Below are positions 11,346-22,934 of a stretch of 64,000 nucleotides of DNA, in pieces (position 1 is the first letter of the stretch; each line of letters starts with the position of its first letter). The stretch spans positions 33,748,109 through 33,812,108 of the forward strand of contig CAIIXF020000002.1 of NCBI GenBank assembly GCA_903813345.2, read 5' to 3'. The notes beneath the pieces are model-generated. The model was given only the letters and a program-made list of their open reading frames with translations. It was not told where the DNA came from and did no database searches. The stretch comes from Owenia fusiformis. Taxonomy: Eukaryota > Annelida > Polychaeta > Sabellida > Oweniidae. Position numbers and translations under genes: made by a program.

Positions 11346-12825
11346 TGGGAGAATGCTAAAGTTAAAGTTACCTGAAAGATTACCTGAAATGATGATGAAC
11401 TATTTGCCTCCAAAAATTGAATCAAGAGACAATGACGTCTGATGTGTGATTTTGGACAGATATGATTTGAAAATATGTTTTATTGTAAACATTTACTAGT
11501 TCACGTTGACAGTACTGTTTGAGCGACGTTTCTAGAGATGTTGAATTGAGTGATAAAGTTGTTATAAGAAGTTTACATTTTGCGTAGACTTTGAACAATA
11601 TATTTGCTCTCGTTATCTAATGACGACTATACCGTTTCTTAATAAGCGTTAAAATTTGCTGATTCAGTACTAGGATGAGGGGTCTATATACCAAGTACAT
11701 TTAGCACCATTGTTATTCACAATATGTAATGATTGGTTTGGTTTTTTCATTGAAATGTCTTCTTGATCAGATTTAATGACACATGGAACTGATGTTCTAA
11801 GATGTTAGTCTACGTTACCATTCGTTTAAATATAGTACGCAAATGCTATATTTTACATGAACGTAGTGTGTTTTCATAAAATGTGTTTCTCTTATATTTA
11901 AAACGGACCAAGTTAATTCTTTCGAAACCACTATATTGTGCAACTGATTGAATTGAAAATGACAGTTCCCAGCAATTAATTTACGTTACAATATAGGCAT
12001 GTTCAATGCTTGAGTTTTTTTTTACAAATAGATAACCATGACAGTATCCAATATTAGTGTTTTACAATGCAGAGATATACTCCTTTGCTCTGCTAAAATG
12101 TATTAAACCGAAGCAATGGTCACAAAAGATTTACACTTAATGATTGAATGACTGACAAACATTATGGAAATTACAATTTTAAGGACAAACATATAAAATA
12201 TTTGTAATTGAGCAAAAATAGTTTAAAAGCCAACTATCATTAATTCTCCTGATGAGTATCAGTGCCCTAATGTCTGTACTTTAAGGTAGAAAAACATTTT
12301 ATTTGGTAGCACAGTCATAAATTAAGAAGTATTCAAATCAATTAAGATTGTACCTATAACGTAATTTAAAATGGCACAAAAACTTTAGATTTGGACCACA
12401 TATTTCAAATCAAAATTACTACGAAACCAAAAGAGTATAAAAGCCAATTTTTTAGTATTATGCTGTAGACATATAACCTCATAAAATAACAAGGTATGAC
12501 GTGAAACGGAGAAACTTTATTTTTATCATTTTCTGAAAACCGATTGGGGCATTACTATCTGGAATGACTGTATAGGCCTATCACTCAATTCAACATCTCT
12601 AGAAACATCGCTAAAACAGTACTGTCAACCTGAACTAGTAAATGTTTACAATAAAACATATTTTCAAATCATATCTGTCCAAAATCACACACCAGACGTC
12701 ATTGTCTCTTGATTCAATTTTTGGAGGCAAATAGTTCATCATCAGTTCAGGTAATCTTTCAGGTAACTTTAACTTTAGCATTCTCCCACTTGGGAATCAA
12801 AGCCACTATTTGGCAAAGAACGTTT

Positions 12826-13655
12826 GCATGTTCTACCCAGAGTACATGGTCTGGCTACCCAAAGTACATCTGGTGAAGGCCACTAAAAATACCCCCGTCT
12901 GTTAATCATAAATGATGTTTCGTAGCACGCCATCCACATTAACTTCTTTTCCAATGTACCAAGCACGATCATAGACTGAAGCAGTATAATCTTCAATTAT
13001 GTACATAACAGCTGCTTCATTATCATAGGGTTCGTCTGCGTCACTGCGTCAGGGGTTCATTTTTGCACTATGAATCAAAGCAAGAAACAAACGTTTTTAA
13101 GGGGCGGGGTGTGGTATACCCTGGGTATGTGGTACCACTTAATGTAATGGTGTAACGAAAACATTTTTGAAAAAATTGATATACCTGCACATGTTATTTT
13201 CTGTTGAAAATAAAGTATGATGGCATTTGTGCATTTCCTTGTTTTTCAGGAAAACATTATCATATTATCTTCTTTTGATAAACTTTGTAAAAGGTCCGTG
13301 GTAAATCAAGTTACTACAGACACTTTGAGAAAACATTGGAAAATTGAAAAGACGTCCATTTTGAATGTTTTTCATGAAATTTCAGCATTCCCAGGAGTTA
13401 AGATTTACCTCTTACCCGACTCAATAAAAGAAGACACTGTGACGATACTTTCCTGAAATTTCTACATGCCTTCATACTTTATTTTGTACAAGAAAATAAA
13501 ATGAGCAGGTACTAGTATTGCATTTTTTTCAAAAATGTTTCTGTTCCACCATTTCCTTAACACACACCCTTTCTTTCTGTACTTTTCCCCATCTTTCTCC
13601 TTTCCATTCAATATAGGCTTTCTGAATCACTGCTCTTGATTTACCCATTTTCCGA
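12826..13655 (-). pseudogene. Decayed transposon gene in the outer copy
   Basis: Inverted counterpart of 10489-11345. The N-terminal Met is at 13648 and the frame reads the same basic start, here with EWKGERWGKV where the inner copy has EWKGEKMGKV. The WYIG segment lies near 12930-13020. Differences between the two copies show independent decay. Confidence 0.4.
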
Positions 13656-15252
13656 AAGAATGTTCTCCTATTTGAAACTCTAAATCAAGTCAGAAAAGGA
13701 TTGACAACCGTTTTAAGTAACGTTACCGAACATAACGTAATTTATCCAACATTTAATATCGAATTTCACCAAATATATTTCAAATTGAAAATTTTGTTCT
13801 TGCACCACAAATACCATGTTTCTAATGAATGATGTGCTTCAAAATTATCATCCAAAAATCATTTAAATGTTTTTTACTGAGATTGTAAATGAAGTTGGGT
13901 ATTTACTTACATATTTTCAACTATTTTGATGCAATTTAGTCGATTTACAGAGATAATACACAGCTTTGAGTCAACATGGCGCCATAGCGCACCAAAACTA
14001 ACCATGTGACCAATTGTCATTGTGCTTGTAGTTGTATAACAAGTCAAATAGGATTGTTTCGTAAAAAAAGACTCACTTAGTTTAAGGTAACGTTATTTAA
14101 TATTTGTGACATTTTAATGCGAATCAATTATTAATTCACTACTAACTGACATAGTAGGGTCTCATATCAAGTCATCAAAGGCTGTAGTACAACATATGTG
14201 GAAAACGGTGCCTTCGTTCTTTGATTATGTTGGATATTTGGTAACGTAGTTTGAAGTACTTATCCAGACGTTTCACAAATTTTTTTTTGACAAGTCACAA
14301 ATGAAATATCTTGGTCAATACATTGAAATTCTGTATATTTCATGAATATTTTATATGTTTACTAGTATTTGATGTTTGTTTGAAGGTAAACGTCACATTG
14401 GTATAAGCTCCATATCAGGTATACATGCAACAGGCAGTAACTTTCACAAATCTGGCGACATTATTATAACGTGAAAAAGAAGAGGTTCTTGTAAGTATTT
14501 GGATTTGAAACTTTGCATGAATATTTCTTACACATCATTGTTACGCATGCAAATATATAATACGGATTGTGATAAATAAACATAGTCTGTTTTCTTCCAT
14601 ATACCCGAAAATGCTTCTTGGCGACAATAACGTAATTCAAGAATTTCTGACTATAACTGATTGTGACAACACATATGTCGACAAATGGAGCCAAACTTTT
14701 AGTTGCAATATTAGGCACTGAACCATTCTATACAACCATAATGATTAACACTACAGGCACAGTGTTATTTAAGAGAAAATACACGGCGACAGAAAAATTG
14801 TGATTGGGGCATTACTATCTGGAATGACTGAATATGTATACTGTTTTATTCTTAAAGTTCTATGGATTAACTTATTTTATCTGTTTCAAAATGCTTCATT
14901 AATTTATTTTGCCTTATAAAAGAGATTGAAGAAGATAAGATAATTTGTTCCGTAATATATATTGTGTTTTAATAACCTTTTTTAGAATCACAATGTAAAA
15001 TAAATCCCCCGTTCCTACCATTCTGGTAACGCCATGTAATGGATGCAATTCAAAGTGTGGGGAGTCTATGAACATCAGAATGCGTCCATGCCATTAATTT
15101 GGCCAAATACACGACATGAACCTGGCGTAAGCTTAAGTACATCCCCCTTTCTCTGGTAAAGTATGACTATATTTTTCGGAGTAATGGGTCTCGGACAACT
15201 GGGTTTCGGAGAACTGGGGTGTACCCATGAAATGCATCTGTTATGTACGGTC

Positions 15253-15491
15253 GCTAATATAATCAAGAAAAACGTTTGGGTTTAAACGTTTTAAAGATAC
15301 ATAAGGGTTATGTACTGGGAGGTTTTGGATACAGGGTTTATCCCAAGGGAAAATGTGTATGGGACCACAGGGACCGAGGGAGATGCACATATTTCCCTTG
15401 GGATAAACCCTGTATCCAAAACCTCCCAGTACATAACCCTTATGTATCTTTAAAACGTTTAAACCCAAACGTTTTTCTTGATTATATTAGC
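15253..15491. repeat. Near-perfect hairpin, 106-bp arms
   Basis: Arms 15253-15358 and 15386-15491 are almost perfectly complementary around a 27-bp loop. Reading frames on both strands give the same protein because of the symmetry and are not genes. A diverged relative with GGTTATGTACTGGGA-like arms lies at 53958-54093. Both are preceded by TTATGTACGGTCG. Probably a foldback MITE. Confidence 0.85.
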
Positions 15492-16815
15492 CCGTAGCCA
15501 GCTTCTGCCAAGTGGGGGGGGGACTTTTCAGAGAAATTCCAAGGGCCTAAAATCTGACATGAAAATGCTCATAATCGTGAATAAAAATAGTACCGTGGGT
15601 ACTGGGCTCACATGGTGTTGCTCAAAAGGGAATGATGGGTAAAATGGCAGAAAAAATGGATGTAACTTTTGCCGATTTTTTGTAACAAAATTATTTCATA
15701 CAACTACTCTTTACAGTGACATTATGCAGGACACCTGAAATTATTTGCAAAGGTAGGAAATTGGCCACAAGTGAATTTCGCAAGACAAAAATGGCGACCA
15801 TTTTGAAAATAGGCGAGCTTTTGGACCAGGAGTCATAGTGGAGTTTTCTGTATTGGTGTTGAACAAAAATAACTTAAAACAGGAATCCTATCGACAGAGG
15901 TTTTTAGGCAAATGGTCCAAAAGTGGATTTCGCGAGACATATGGACAAACCAATGTTATCTAAAATGGCTGAAAATAAAAAAACGGATATAACTTTTTGC
16001 TGGTTCAAAAGCTCGCCTATTTTCAAAATGGTCGCCTATTGACAGAGGTTTTAGGGCAAATGGTCAAAAAGTGGATTTCGCGAGATAGATGGACAAATCA
16101 ATGTTAGAACTTAAAACAGGAATCCTATCGACACAGGTTTTTAGTTTTCTACATTGATATTGAACAAAAATAACTTAAACAGGAAACCTATCGACACAGG
16201 TTTTAAAGCAAATGGTCCAAGAGTGGACTTCACGAGATAGATGGACAAATCAATGTTTACTAAAATGGCTGAAAATAAAACAAAAAGGATAAAACTTTTT
16301 GCTGATTTTTTGTAACAAAATTATTTCATACAACTACTCTTTACAGTGACATGGTTTTTTCCATTGCAGGACAGCTGAAATTATTTGTAAAGCTAGGAAA
16401 TGGTGCAAAAGTGAATTTCGCGACACATAAATGGTGACCATTTTGAAAATAGCCGAGCTTTTAAACCAGGAGTCATAAAGGAGTTTTTTGTATTGATATT
16501 GAACAAATATAACTTAAGACAGGAATCCTATCGACACAGGTTTTAAAGCAAATGGTCCAAAAGTGAATTTCGCGAGACAAAAATGGCGGCCATTTTGAAA
16601 ATAGGCAAGCTTTTGAACCAGGAGTCATAGGGGGTTTTCTATACTGATGTTGAACAAAAATAACTTAAAACGGGAATCTTATTGACAGAGGTTTTAAAAC
16701 TGGCCAATTGTTGACAGACAGACAAACAGACACAGAGAGACGGACAAGTGAGTGATTGGTGAGCTAAAAACTGCATGATTTTGAAAGATTTTTTGACCCC
16801 CCTGGCTACGGACAT
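15488..16815. mobile_element. GCCCGTAGCC-type TIR repeat, split by a tandem-repeat element
   Basis: The left end AGCCCGTAGCCAG (15490) and right end CTGGCTACGG near 16803-16812 match the two ends of the uninterrupted family copies at 25728-25916 and 39960-40121. The core words AACTGCATGATTTTGAAAGA next to the right end are shared with the 39960 copy. The interior from about 15590 to 16768 is a different element. Confidence 0.7.
15590..16768 (+). mobile_element. Tandem-repeat element with GACA microsatellite end (pearl/HINE-like), copy 1
   Basis: It begins TAGTACCGTGGGTACTGGGC and then CTCACATGGTG. It continues as diverged tandem units sharing TTTCGCGAGACAAAAATGGC, GAACCAGGAGTCATA and CCTATCGACAGAGGTTTTA. 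It ends with a GACAGACAAACAGAC microsatellite followed by AAGTGAGTGATTGGTGAGCT. A tandem core followed by a GACA/GACG microsatellite is typical of small Helitron-related elements such as pearl in bivalves. That assignment is inference. No protein is encoded. Confidence 0.7.
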
Positions 16816-17953
16816 GCGCCTTGTCCCATTTTTCTAACCATTTTAAAGTCATCCTCCGTTCACAGAGCTTCGAGATCCTGAATATATTCTTTTCCCCTGC
16901 GAAAAACAGTTCTGTAGCATTTCTCCGATTATGAGCTCGCAATTTGATTCACTGTCAATTCAGTTAATTCAGTTCAGCATCACCACCAGACAGCATTCCA
17001 AAAAGTTAGCTCAAAGAATCATTCCAAATCGGTTTTATGTATTTTGAAAATTTCTTTTTTTGTGACAGTAGGTGACAGAATTTTCTAGTTTTTTATACAT
17101 TTTACAAAAAATATTCTTTTCACACTCTTTTCTGGGTACATTAGTGCACTCTTTGTGCAAATCTGAAAGATGTAGACAATGTGAGGAAGGAGTGATTGAT
17201 ATTTGAAAAATAACATGTGACTATTGAGGACTGAATCAAATTTCCAAAAATGCAGTCTGACCTTAATATTAGCAATTTGTTCTATTCAAATACGGTACTT
17301 AAAACTACTATGAAATGAAGTTACCATAACAGTATACAGCTCAAAAACAACTGACCAAAATTAATCTTATGTAATTTGTTGCTGCACATGAATTCAGATA
17401 CATGAATGAAATGTAATTACAACAAGTCTTTTTAAACATGAAACATAGCACACATGATACAAAATACAAACATTTGGGAGTTTTGTTTTATGTTTTATTC
17501 AACATATTCCACACTGTACATTTCTTTCAACAAAACACTCATGAAAAAGACCTTAGTAGAGTGAAACAGGCAATGAGTGAAATGTGGTAGCATAACACTA
17601 ATAGTATAAATATTATGACATAAGAAGCATGGGGACCCAAACAGATCATTCTTTTTGGCAAGTGCTTCTTTAATGTAATTTTAATCATTTAAAAATCAAA
17701 ACTGATTGTATACTAATACAACCAAATTATCATTGATGCTAATTCAGAATCCAGATTAGGACAACACTAATAAATATGGCTAAAACATCAAAGTTTGAAA
17801 TGATCCAGTGGTCAGAATGAAGGTTCATTTAACAATGTCATTGATGTAAACTTTTCATGAAATTGATCCAGAAAATGAGAAATCCTTCAATATCATTGTA
17901 TGTTTGTCTGTTTGGTATATTTTAATGTAAATTTTCCTAAAATTGTTTATTTG
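16816..17953. other. Intergenic DNA and probable 3' UTR of the COX7B-like gene
   Basis: No coding region is supported. On the minus strand AATAAA occurs at 17494-17499 and could serve the gene at 17954-18789. A segment at about 17120-17175 (TTAGTGCACTCTTTGTGCAA, then GAAAGATGTAGA) resembles 41580-41620, so it is a dispersed repeat. Confidence 0.5.
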
Positions 17954-18789
17954 TTAGTTCTTCATGGATGGCGCACTATGTAGATACCAGCAGCCAGTCT
18001 GTTGCATCTGGAAAAACATGTAGCCTTTTGTCAGCATGTACTCTAAAAATGTTTAACTACTAGCAATAAATACAGCTAGGAAAATACACAAATTGTGTCA
18101 CCAGCTCATTGTCATACATGTATTTTGTACAAAGCTTTCAAAGGAAATAATTAAAATAAGGACATGTGCTTGAGAAAGATCAAGAACTTACAATGAAACA
18201 CATTTTGCAAAAAAACATAGGAACATCACCAGTTATAATGAAAAAAAATATCAATATCAAAATTTATATTTCTAAGTTGTTTGGAAAATGCTTTAAGTTA
18301 ACATTCATGTTCCCAGTTTAGTTTCAGTGGCTGACTATACCAGTTGTCATCAAGCTGGCCAACACACTGGCCTCTACATGTTAATTGTCTATTGAGAGTA
18401 TTCTTGCTTTAAAAGAACTGGGTTGCCAAATTTTATTCTAAGAAATTACTATCGTATGATTGAATAATAACATGTCTCAAAGAAATATCAACAGTCAACA
18501 ACCCTCTTCAACATTATTTCTTGTGACTTCTATAATGATTAATGGCAATAAAATTTACCCAATTTTCAAAACCACAAAGACATACTTACACAAATTACAG
18601 TGGCTATAACAAATAGAGTTGAAGCAGCAAGTTGGATGTTCCACTTTGTGTTGCGCTTGTTGTAGTGTTCCTGCCATGGACCAGCTGGCACAGGCATAAA
18701 GTTCATGTGGTTCTTATTCTCCATGTCGATCTCTTTATCGCTCTTCCATCCTGCAGGAATACCCCCCATGGTGCGCACCATCCGAGGAC
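17954..18789 (-). CDS. Small mitochondrial-type membrane protein, COX7B/prag01 (PF16020)-like
   Basis: Two coding exons on the minus strand: 18781-18590 (64 codons, within an exon starting after TTTTATTTTAG at 18789) and 18007-17954 (17 codons plus TAA). They join at a good donor TGT|GTAAGT and acceptor TTTTTCCAG in phase 0, giving 81 residues. The protein has a polar N-terminus, the segment MPVPAGPWQEHYNKRNTKWN and one hydrophobic helix (about 50-64), ending WYLHSAPSMKN. The PVP-G-WQ--Y---N--WN pattern before a single membrane span recalls the deltamethrin-resistance prag01 family, related to cytochrome c oxidase subunit 7B, of the inner mitochondrial membrane. Without splicing the frame would end seven residues after the donor. 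A possible upstream exon ends at 22453. That it is a gene is fairly sure; the family name is tentative. Confidence 0.6.
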
Positions 18790-18934
18790 CTAAAATAAAA
18801 AGTTTCTTTTTTAAAAATTTTAATAAAGTAGCTCACATACGTCATCCTCCAATATTCAATAATAAACATACAGTGATGTATTTCCGCTGAGCAAAATTGG
18901 AATTAATCACAACAGGCTAAATAAATGAAAAAAA

Positions 18935-20923
18935 TTAGTACCGTGGGTACTGGGCTCACATGGTGACAGAAAAAAATGGATATAATTTTTTGCTGATTTT
19001 TTGTTACAAAATTACTTCAAGCCACCTGTCTCTCAGTCAATTAAAATGGCTGAAAAAAAACAGATATAATTTTTTGCCAATAATTTGTAACAAAGTTATT
19101 TCATACGACATGATACAACTACTCTTTACAGTGAAATGACTTTTTGCAATGCAAGACGCCTGAAATTATTTGTAAAGCTAGGAAATGGGCCAAAATTGAA
19201 TTTCGCGAGACAAAAATGGCGACCATTTTGAAATCAGGCAAGCTTTTGAACCAGGAGTCATAGGGGAGTTTTTTGTATTGATGTTGAACAAAAATAACTT
19301 GAAACTGAAATCCTATCGACAGAGGTTTTAAGCAAATGGTCCAAAAGAGGATTTCGCGAGACAGATGGACAAATCAATGTTAACTAAAATGGCTGAAAAT
19401 AAAAAAACGGATATAATATTTTGCCGATTTTTTGTAACAAAATTATTTGATACAACTACTTTTTACAGTGACATGGCTTTTTACAATGCAGGACAGCTGA
19501 AATTATTTGTAAAGCTAGGAAATAGGCAAAAAGTGAATTTCGCGAAACAAGAATGGCAACCATTTTGAAAATAGGCGAGCTTTTGAACCAAGAGTCAGAT
19601 GAGAGATTTTTGTATTGATGTTGAACAAAATTAACTTAAAATGGGAATCCTATCGACAGAGGGTTCAAGGTTAATGGTCTAAAAGTGGATTTTGCGAGAC
19701 AGATGGACAAATCAATGTTAACTAAAATGGCTGAAAATAAATTAATGGATATAATTTTTCGCTGATTTTTCGTAACAAAATTATTTCATACATCTACTCT
19801 TTACATTGACATGGATTTTTACAATGTAGGACACTTGAAATTATTTGTAAAGCTAGGAAATGGGTCAAAAGTGAATTTTGCGAGACAAAAATGGCGGACA
19901 TTTTGAAAATAGGTGAGCTTTTGAACCAGGAGTCATAGGGGAGTTTACTGAATTGATTTTGAACAGAAATAACTTTAAACAGAAATCCTATCGACAGAGG
20001 TTTTAAAACGTGCCACTGTTATTGACAGAAAGTGGAATTCGCGAGTCAGAAAGAAAAATTAATGTTAACTAAAATGGCGGAAAATAAAAAATGGATACAA
20101 TTTTTCGCTGATTTTTTGTAACAAAATTATTTCATATATCTAACACACCCGGTGATCGTCCAAAAATGATGGAGGGGGGGATTAGGTGATTTCTGCAAGA
20201 AAACTCAACAAATTTGGAAGATTTATTTTTTCAAGAGCAAATTTACAACTGAATTGCCAAATGAATAGGCGCAGTGCATGGCAAAATATGTTAGGTCATC
20301 TAGTATTATTGTGAACTGGCACCCTTCTAGGATATGAGATCTATTAAAAAAGGCGCATCATCACCAACGTGCAAAAGTCAATGTTTTTGCTTTAAATCGG
20401 GCAACAATGGTCTACACGACCTGTAATAAATAGGTATAAGGGACGTTATTATCACAATACTAGTGACATTGCTCACTTTTTAAAATTAGTTTCCATGCGT
20501 TATACAAAAAATAATCGAAATAAATTAATTTGGGATGGAGTGCATTTTGCCATGCACTGCGCCTATTCATTTGGCAATTCAGTTGTAAATTTTCTCTTGA
20601 AAAAATAAATCTTCCAAATTTGTTGAGTTTTCTTGCAGAAATCGCCTAATCCCCCCCTCCATCATTTTTGGACGATCACCGGGCGTGTCTAAGCTTTACA
20701 TTGACATGGATTTTTACAATGTAGGACACCTGAAATTATTTGTAAAGCTAGGAAATGGGTCAAAAGTGAATTTCGAGAGACAAAAGTGACGGCCAATTTG
20801 AAAATAGGCGAGCTTTTGAACCAGGAGTCATAGGGGGGTTTCCTGTATTGATGTTGAACAGAAATAACTTAAAACAGGAATCCTATCGACAGAGGTTTTA
20901 AAACGTGCCACTATTGTTGACGG

Positions 20924-20956
<33 letters not shown>

Positions 20957-20998
20957 TGGACAAGTGAGTGATTGCAAAAGCTCACCATGTGAGCTAAC
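18935..20998 (+). mobile_element. Tandem-repeat element with GACG/GACA microsatellite end (pearl/HINE-like), copy 2
   Basis: Same beginning as copy 1 (TAGTACCGTGGGTACTGGGC) and about five diverged tandem units sharing CGCGAGACAAAAATGGCG and AACCAGGAGTCATAGGGGAG. It ends with (GACA/GACG)n at about 20919-20960 and AAGTGAGTGATTGCAAAAGC then CACCATGTGAGC. CTCACATGGTG near the start and CACCATGTGAG near the end are inverted. The flanks (ACAACAGGCTAAATAAATGA on the left, AACTAATGGGAATCATAAAG on the right) match adjacent parts of the repeat at 28470-28530, so the element split a copy of that repeat. A foldback at 20143-20688 is nested in it. Confidence 0.75.
20143..20688. mobile_element. Foldback MITE with CTA duplication
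   Basis: 546 bp with arms of about 150 bp: ACACACCCGGTGATCGTCCA at the left, complementary to the right end, continuing through GGAAGATTTATTTTTTCAAG and ATGAATAGGCGCAGTGCATG. CTA flanks both sides (20140-20142, 20689-20691). It interrupts a tandem unit of the host element between TTTCATATAT and GCTTTACATTGACATGG. Confidence 0.85.
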
Positions 20999-22440
20999 AA
21001 CAGCCAAAACTAATGGGAATCATAAAGGAAGAGGTGCGTTTATTGGCAAATACCCCTATGGTCAAAATGAATAATTCTTAGGTGTAACATGAAGAATAGA
21101 AAATATTAAAGTGCTCGGGCACACATAGGCTGAGATAGGGGCCATTTAGTTTAGTAAGGTTGTATTGACTTACATGGGGCTGTTCATCATTGACTTAACA
21201 TGAGGATATCAGCAGACCCCAATAGAGGCCATTGGTTTCTATTGATTATCATAAAAATACCCAAAATACACTATGACCTTAATCGATTGCAAACTTAATA
21301 ATTTCACAATATGACACTAATGGTTTATCTCATCAAATGTGCAAATATGAAGTTTGCAATCGATTCAGGTCATACTTAAAATTAAAAGATTGTACATTTT
21401 TTCATCATTTTTTCCCTACAAAATGGCTATAGAAAACAACTCTTACACTTATCAAAAATCATACAACTTTGTAAAACCAAATAATATACTATTTTATTTC
21501 ATTATGTAGTAACATATTTGGATAAGATGTAGGGATGCGTAGGATGCAAATGGATTTTGACAGACACAAAATACTTCCTGGTTTGGAATCATATGCCTCT
21601 ACACTTCATGGTTGAATTATGACCCTAATAAGTGGCCTCTACATCAATACAGTGCTGAATATAGGTCAACAAGATACTAGTGTGCATATAAATGTAATAA
21701 TTAAAGCAGAATACTAATTTTGAAAAATCAGATGAATTATTTTTTCTCATTTCTCATATGGTCCTTTAACATGGAATAATTGAAGTCCCTAAAAACAACA
21801 GGCAATTTTGTGAAAACATCAGAAGAAAATCGCCCATTGCCTGCTGCTAATGAAACCCCTGTTCTAACAGATGAGCAGTATTTTTATTTTTAAAAATTTA
21901 TATGGGGCCTTTAATTATTTACACAAAATTGAACCTCGCGCAGATTGCCATTTTCAAAGGGCTGAAAAAGTTTCATCATGTTTAGGGTTATTCCGACCAT
22001 GTACATTTTGATCCTGGTCCTGCAAATGATATGTGGAACTAGTTGAATTGACTGGAGGTCAAAACAGAACTCTGTTATCTTTGTTCAAAAAATGCAGCAT
22101 GTTTTGTCACTTCCTGTTTAGTCATTTCCTGTTAAGTACCATGGCACCTTACAATGCCTTAAGAGATTTTTTGACTATAATACCAAGAATTTAGCCTTAT
22201 GTGCATTCTATCCTCGAGATAAGAGTCTCGGGGTTAGTCTGGAAAGGCAAATCCATTTTGGTATGAGCACTCTGTTTAGTTTGAAAGCACACCGTTTATT
22301 CTTTACTGTTCACACTGAAGGAATGGATGATCCTACCAAAAAAAGATAAATTCAGTAGGCTATACTGGATACCTATTTAAAAAGTTACCCAATTTTTTGC
22401 AAAAAAAATTCCAAAAAGTAACAGTCGAATAAATTCACAT
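20999..22440. other. Non-coding repeat DNA
   Basis: No gene seen. 21272-21296 and 21350-21374 are 25-bp inverted arms (TATGACCTTAATCGATTGCA against its near complement), a ~100-bp hairpin. AAGTCCCTAAAAACAACAGG to CCTGCTGCTAATGAAACCC at 21783-21858 recurs at 28545-28618 and marks the right half of a repeat split by the element at 18935-20998. Confidence 0.6.
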
Positions 22441-22452
22441 TGTCGTACTTAC

Positions 22453-22560
22453 AAAATGATCCACCACCTAACTTATGCACCAACGAACTCGGTAATATTG
22501 TACACGTAACTATTAATAAGGGTATATTCCCATGTAAAACTGGGCTTGCATTTCAACATT
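22453..22560 (-). other. Possible 5' (untranslated) exon of the COX7B-like gene
   Basis: On the minus strand GGTGGTGGATCATTTT is followed by a strong donor GTAAGTACG at 22452. Joined to the acceptor at 18789, the frame stays open but carries no Met for at least 25 codons upstream, so the exon would be 5' UTR. The left limit is arbitrary. The intron would be about 3.7 kb and filled with repeats. Confidence 0.35.
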
Positions 22561-22934
22561 TCACTACGGAGCTTTTGTTTTTCTGACGCAATTTCTTCTA
22601 AGAAATCGGTCACATGACACAGTTCAATTCATATTATTTCAAAAGGCGTGCCACCTATTTAGAATATTTAATGGGTTGCTCGGGCATAAACTTAATCTGC
22701 CCTTTTCTTTTTTACTTTTCAATCCGCGTAACAATGATAATATGATGGAAAAAACTCTCAGCGATTGACGACCAGTCTTCAATTTTTAATCTTCGCAATG
22801 TAGCGTTTGACACCCCTCATTTTGGACAAGTCCAAGTAGACACTCTAAAAGACAATGTAATTTACTTCCTGCGAAAGCTATTTGGATTTTGATATAATAG
22901 CTTTCCCACGGAGCATTTGGAAAGCTGAATGATT

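Larger units (their letters stand above)
9310..12570 (+). mobile_element. Inner intact copy of the ~3.3-kb TIR element
   Basis: 3261 bp bounded by the TIR CAGTCATTCCAGATAGTAAT (the repeat runs ~29 bp) at 9310 and its complement ending at 12570. TAT flanks both sides (9307-9309 and 12571-12573), a likely 3-bp duplication. The host is another copy of the same element in opposite orientation. Subterminal sequences at the two ends differ, so only the ~29-bp ends are TIRs. It contains relics of a gene and a further inverted-repeat insertion. I cannot assign a superfamily. Confidence 0.85.
7373..14830 (-). mobile_element. Outer copy of a ~3.3-kb TIR element, split by an inverted copy of itself
   Basis: The left part (7373-9309) and right part (12571-14830) together equal the reverse complement of the uninterrupted copy at 9310-12570. 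The left part matches inverted 11554-12570; the right part matches inverted 9310-11553. Both outer ends carry the same TIR as the inner copy (CAGTCATTCC...GGAATGACTG). The interruption falls at a single internal point. No convincing duplication is seen at the outer ends (ACT against AAT), perhaps lost by mutation. A separate 914-bp element sits in the left part. Confidence 0.85.

Noticed and set aside
15276-15497. Protein-coding frames on both strands of the hairpin
   Set aside because: The same peptide appears on both strands because the DNA is palindromic.
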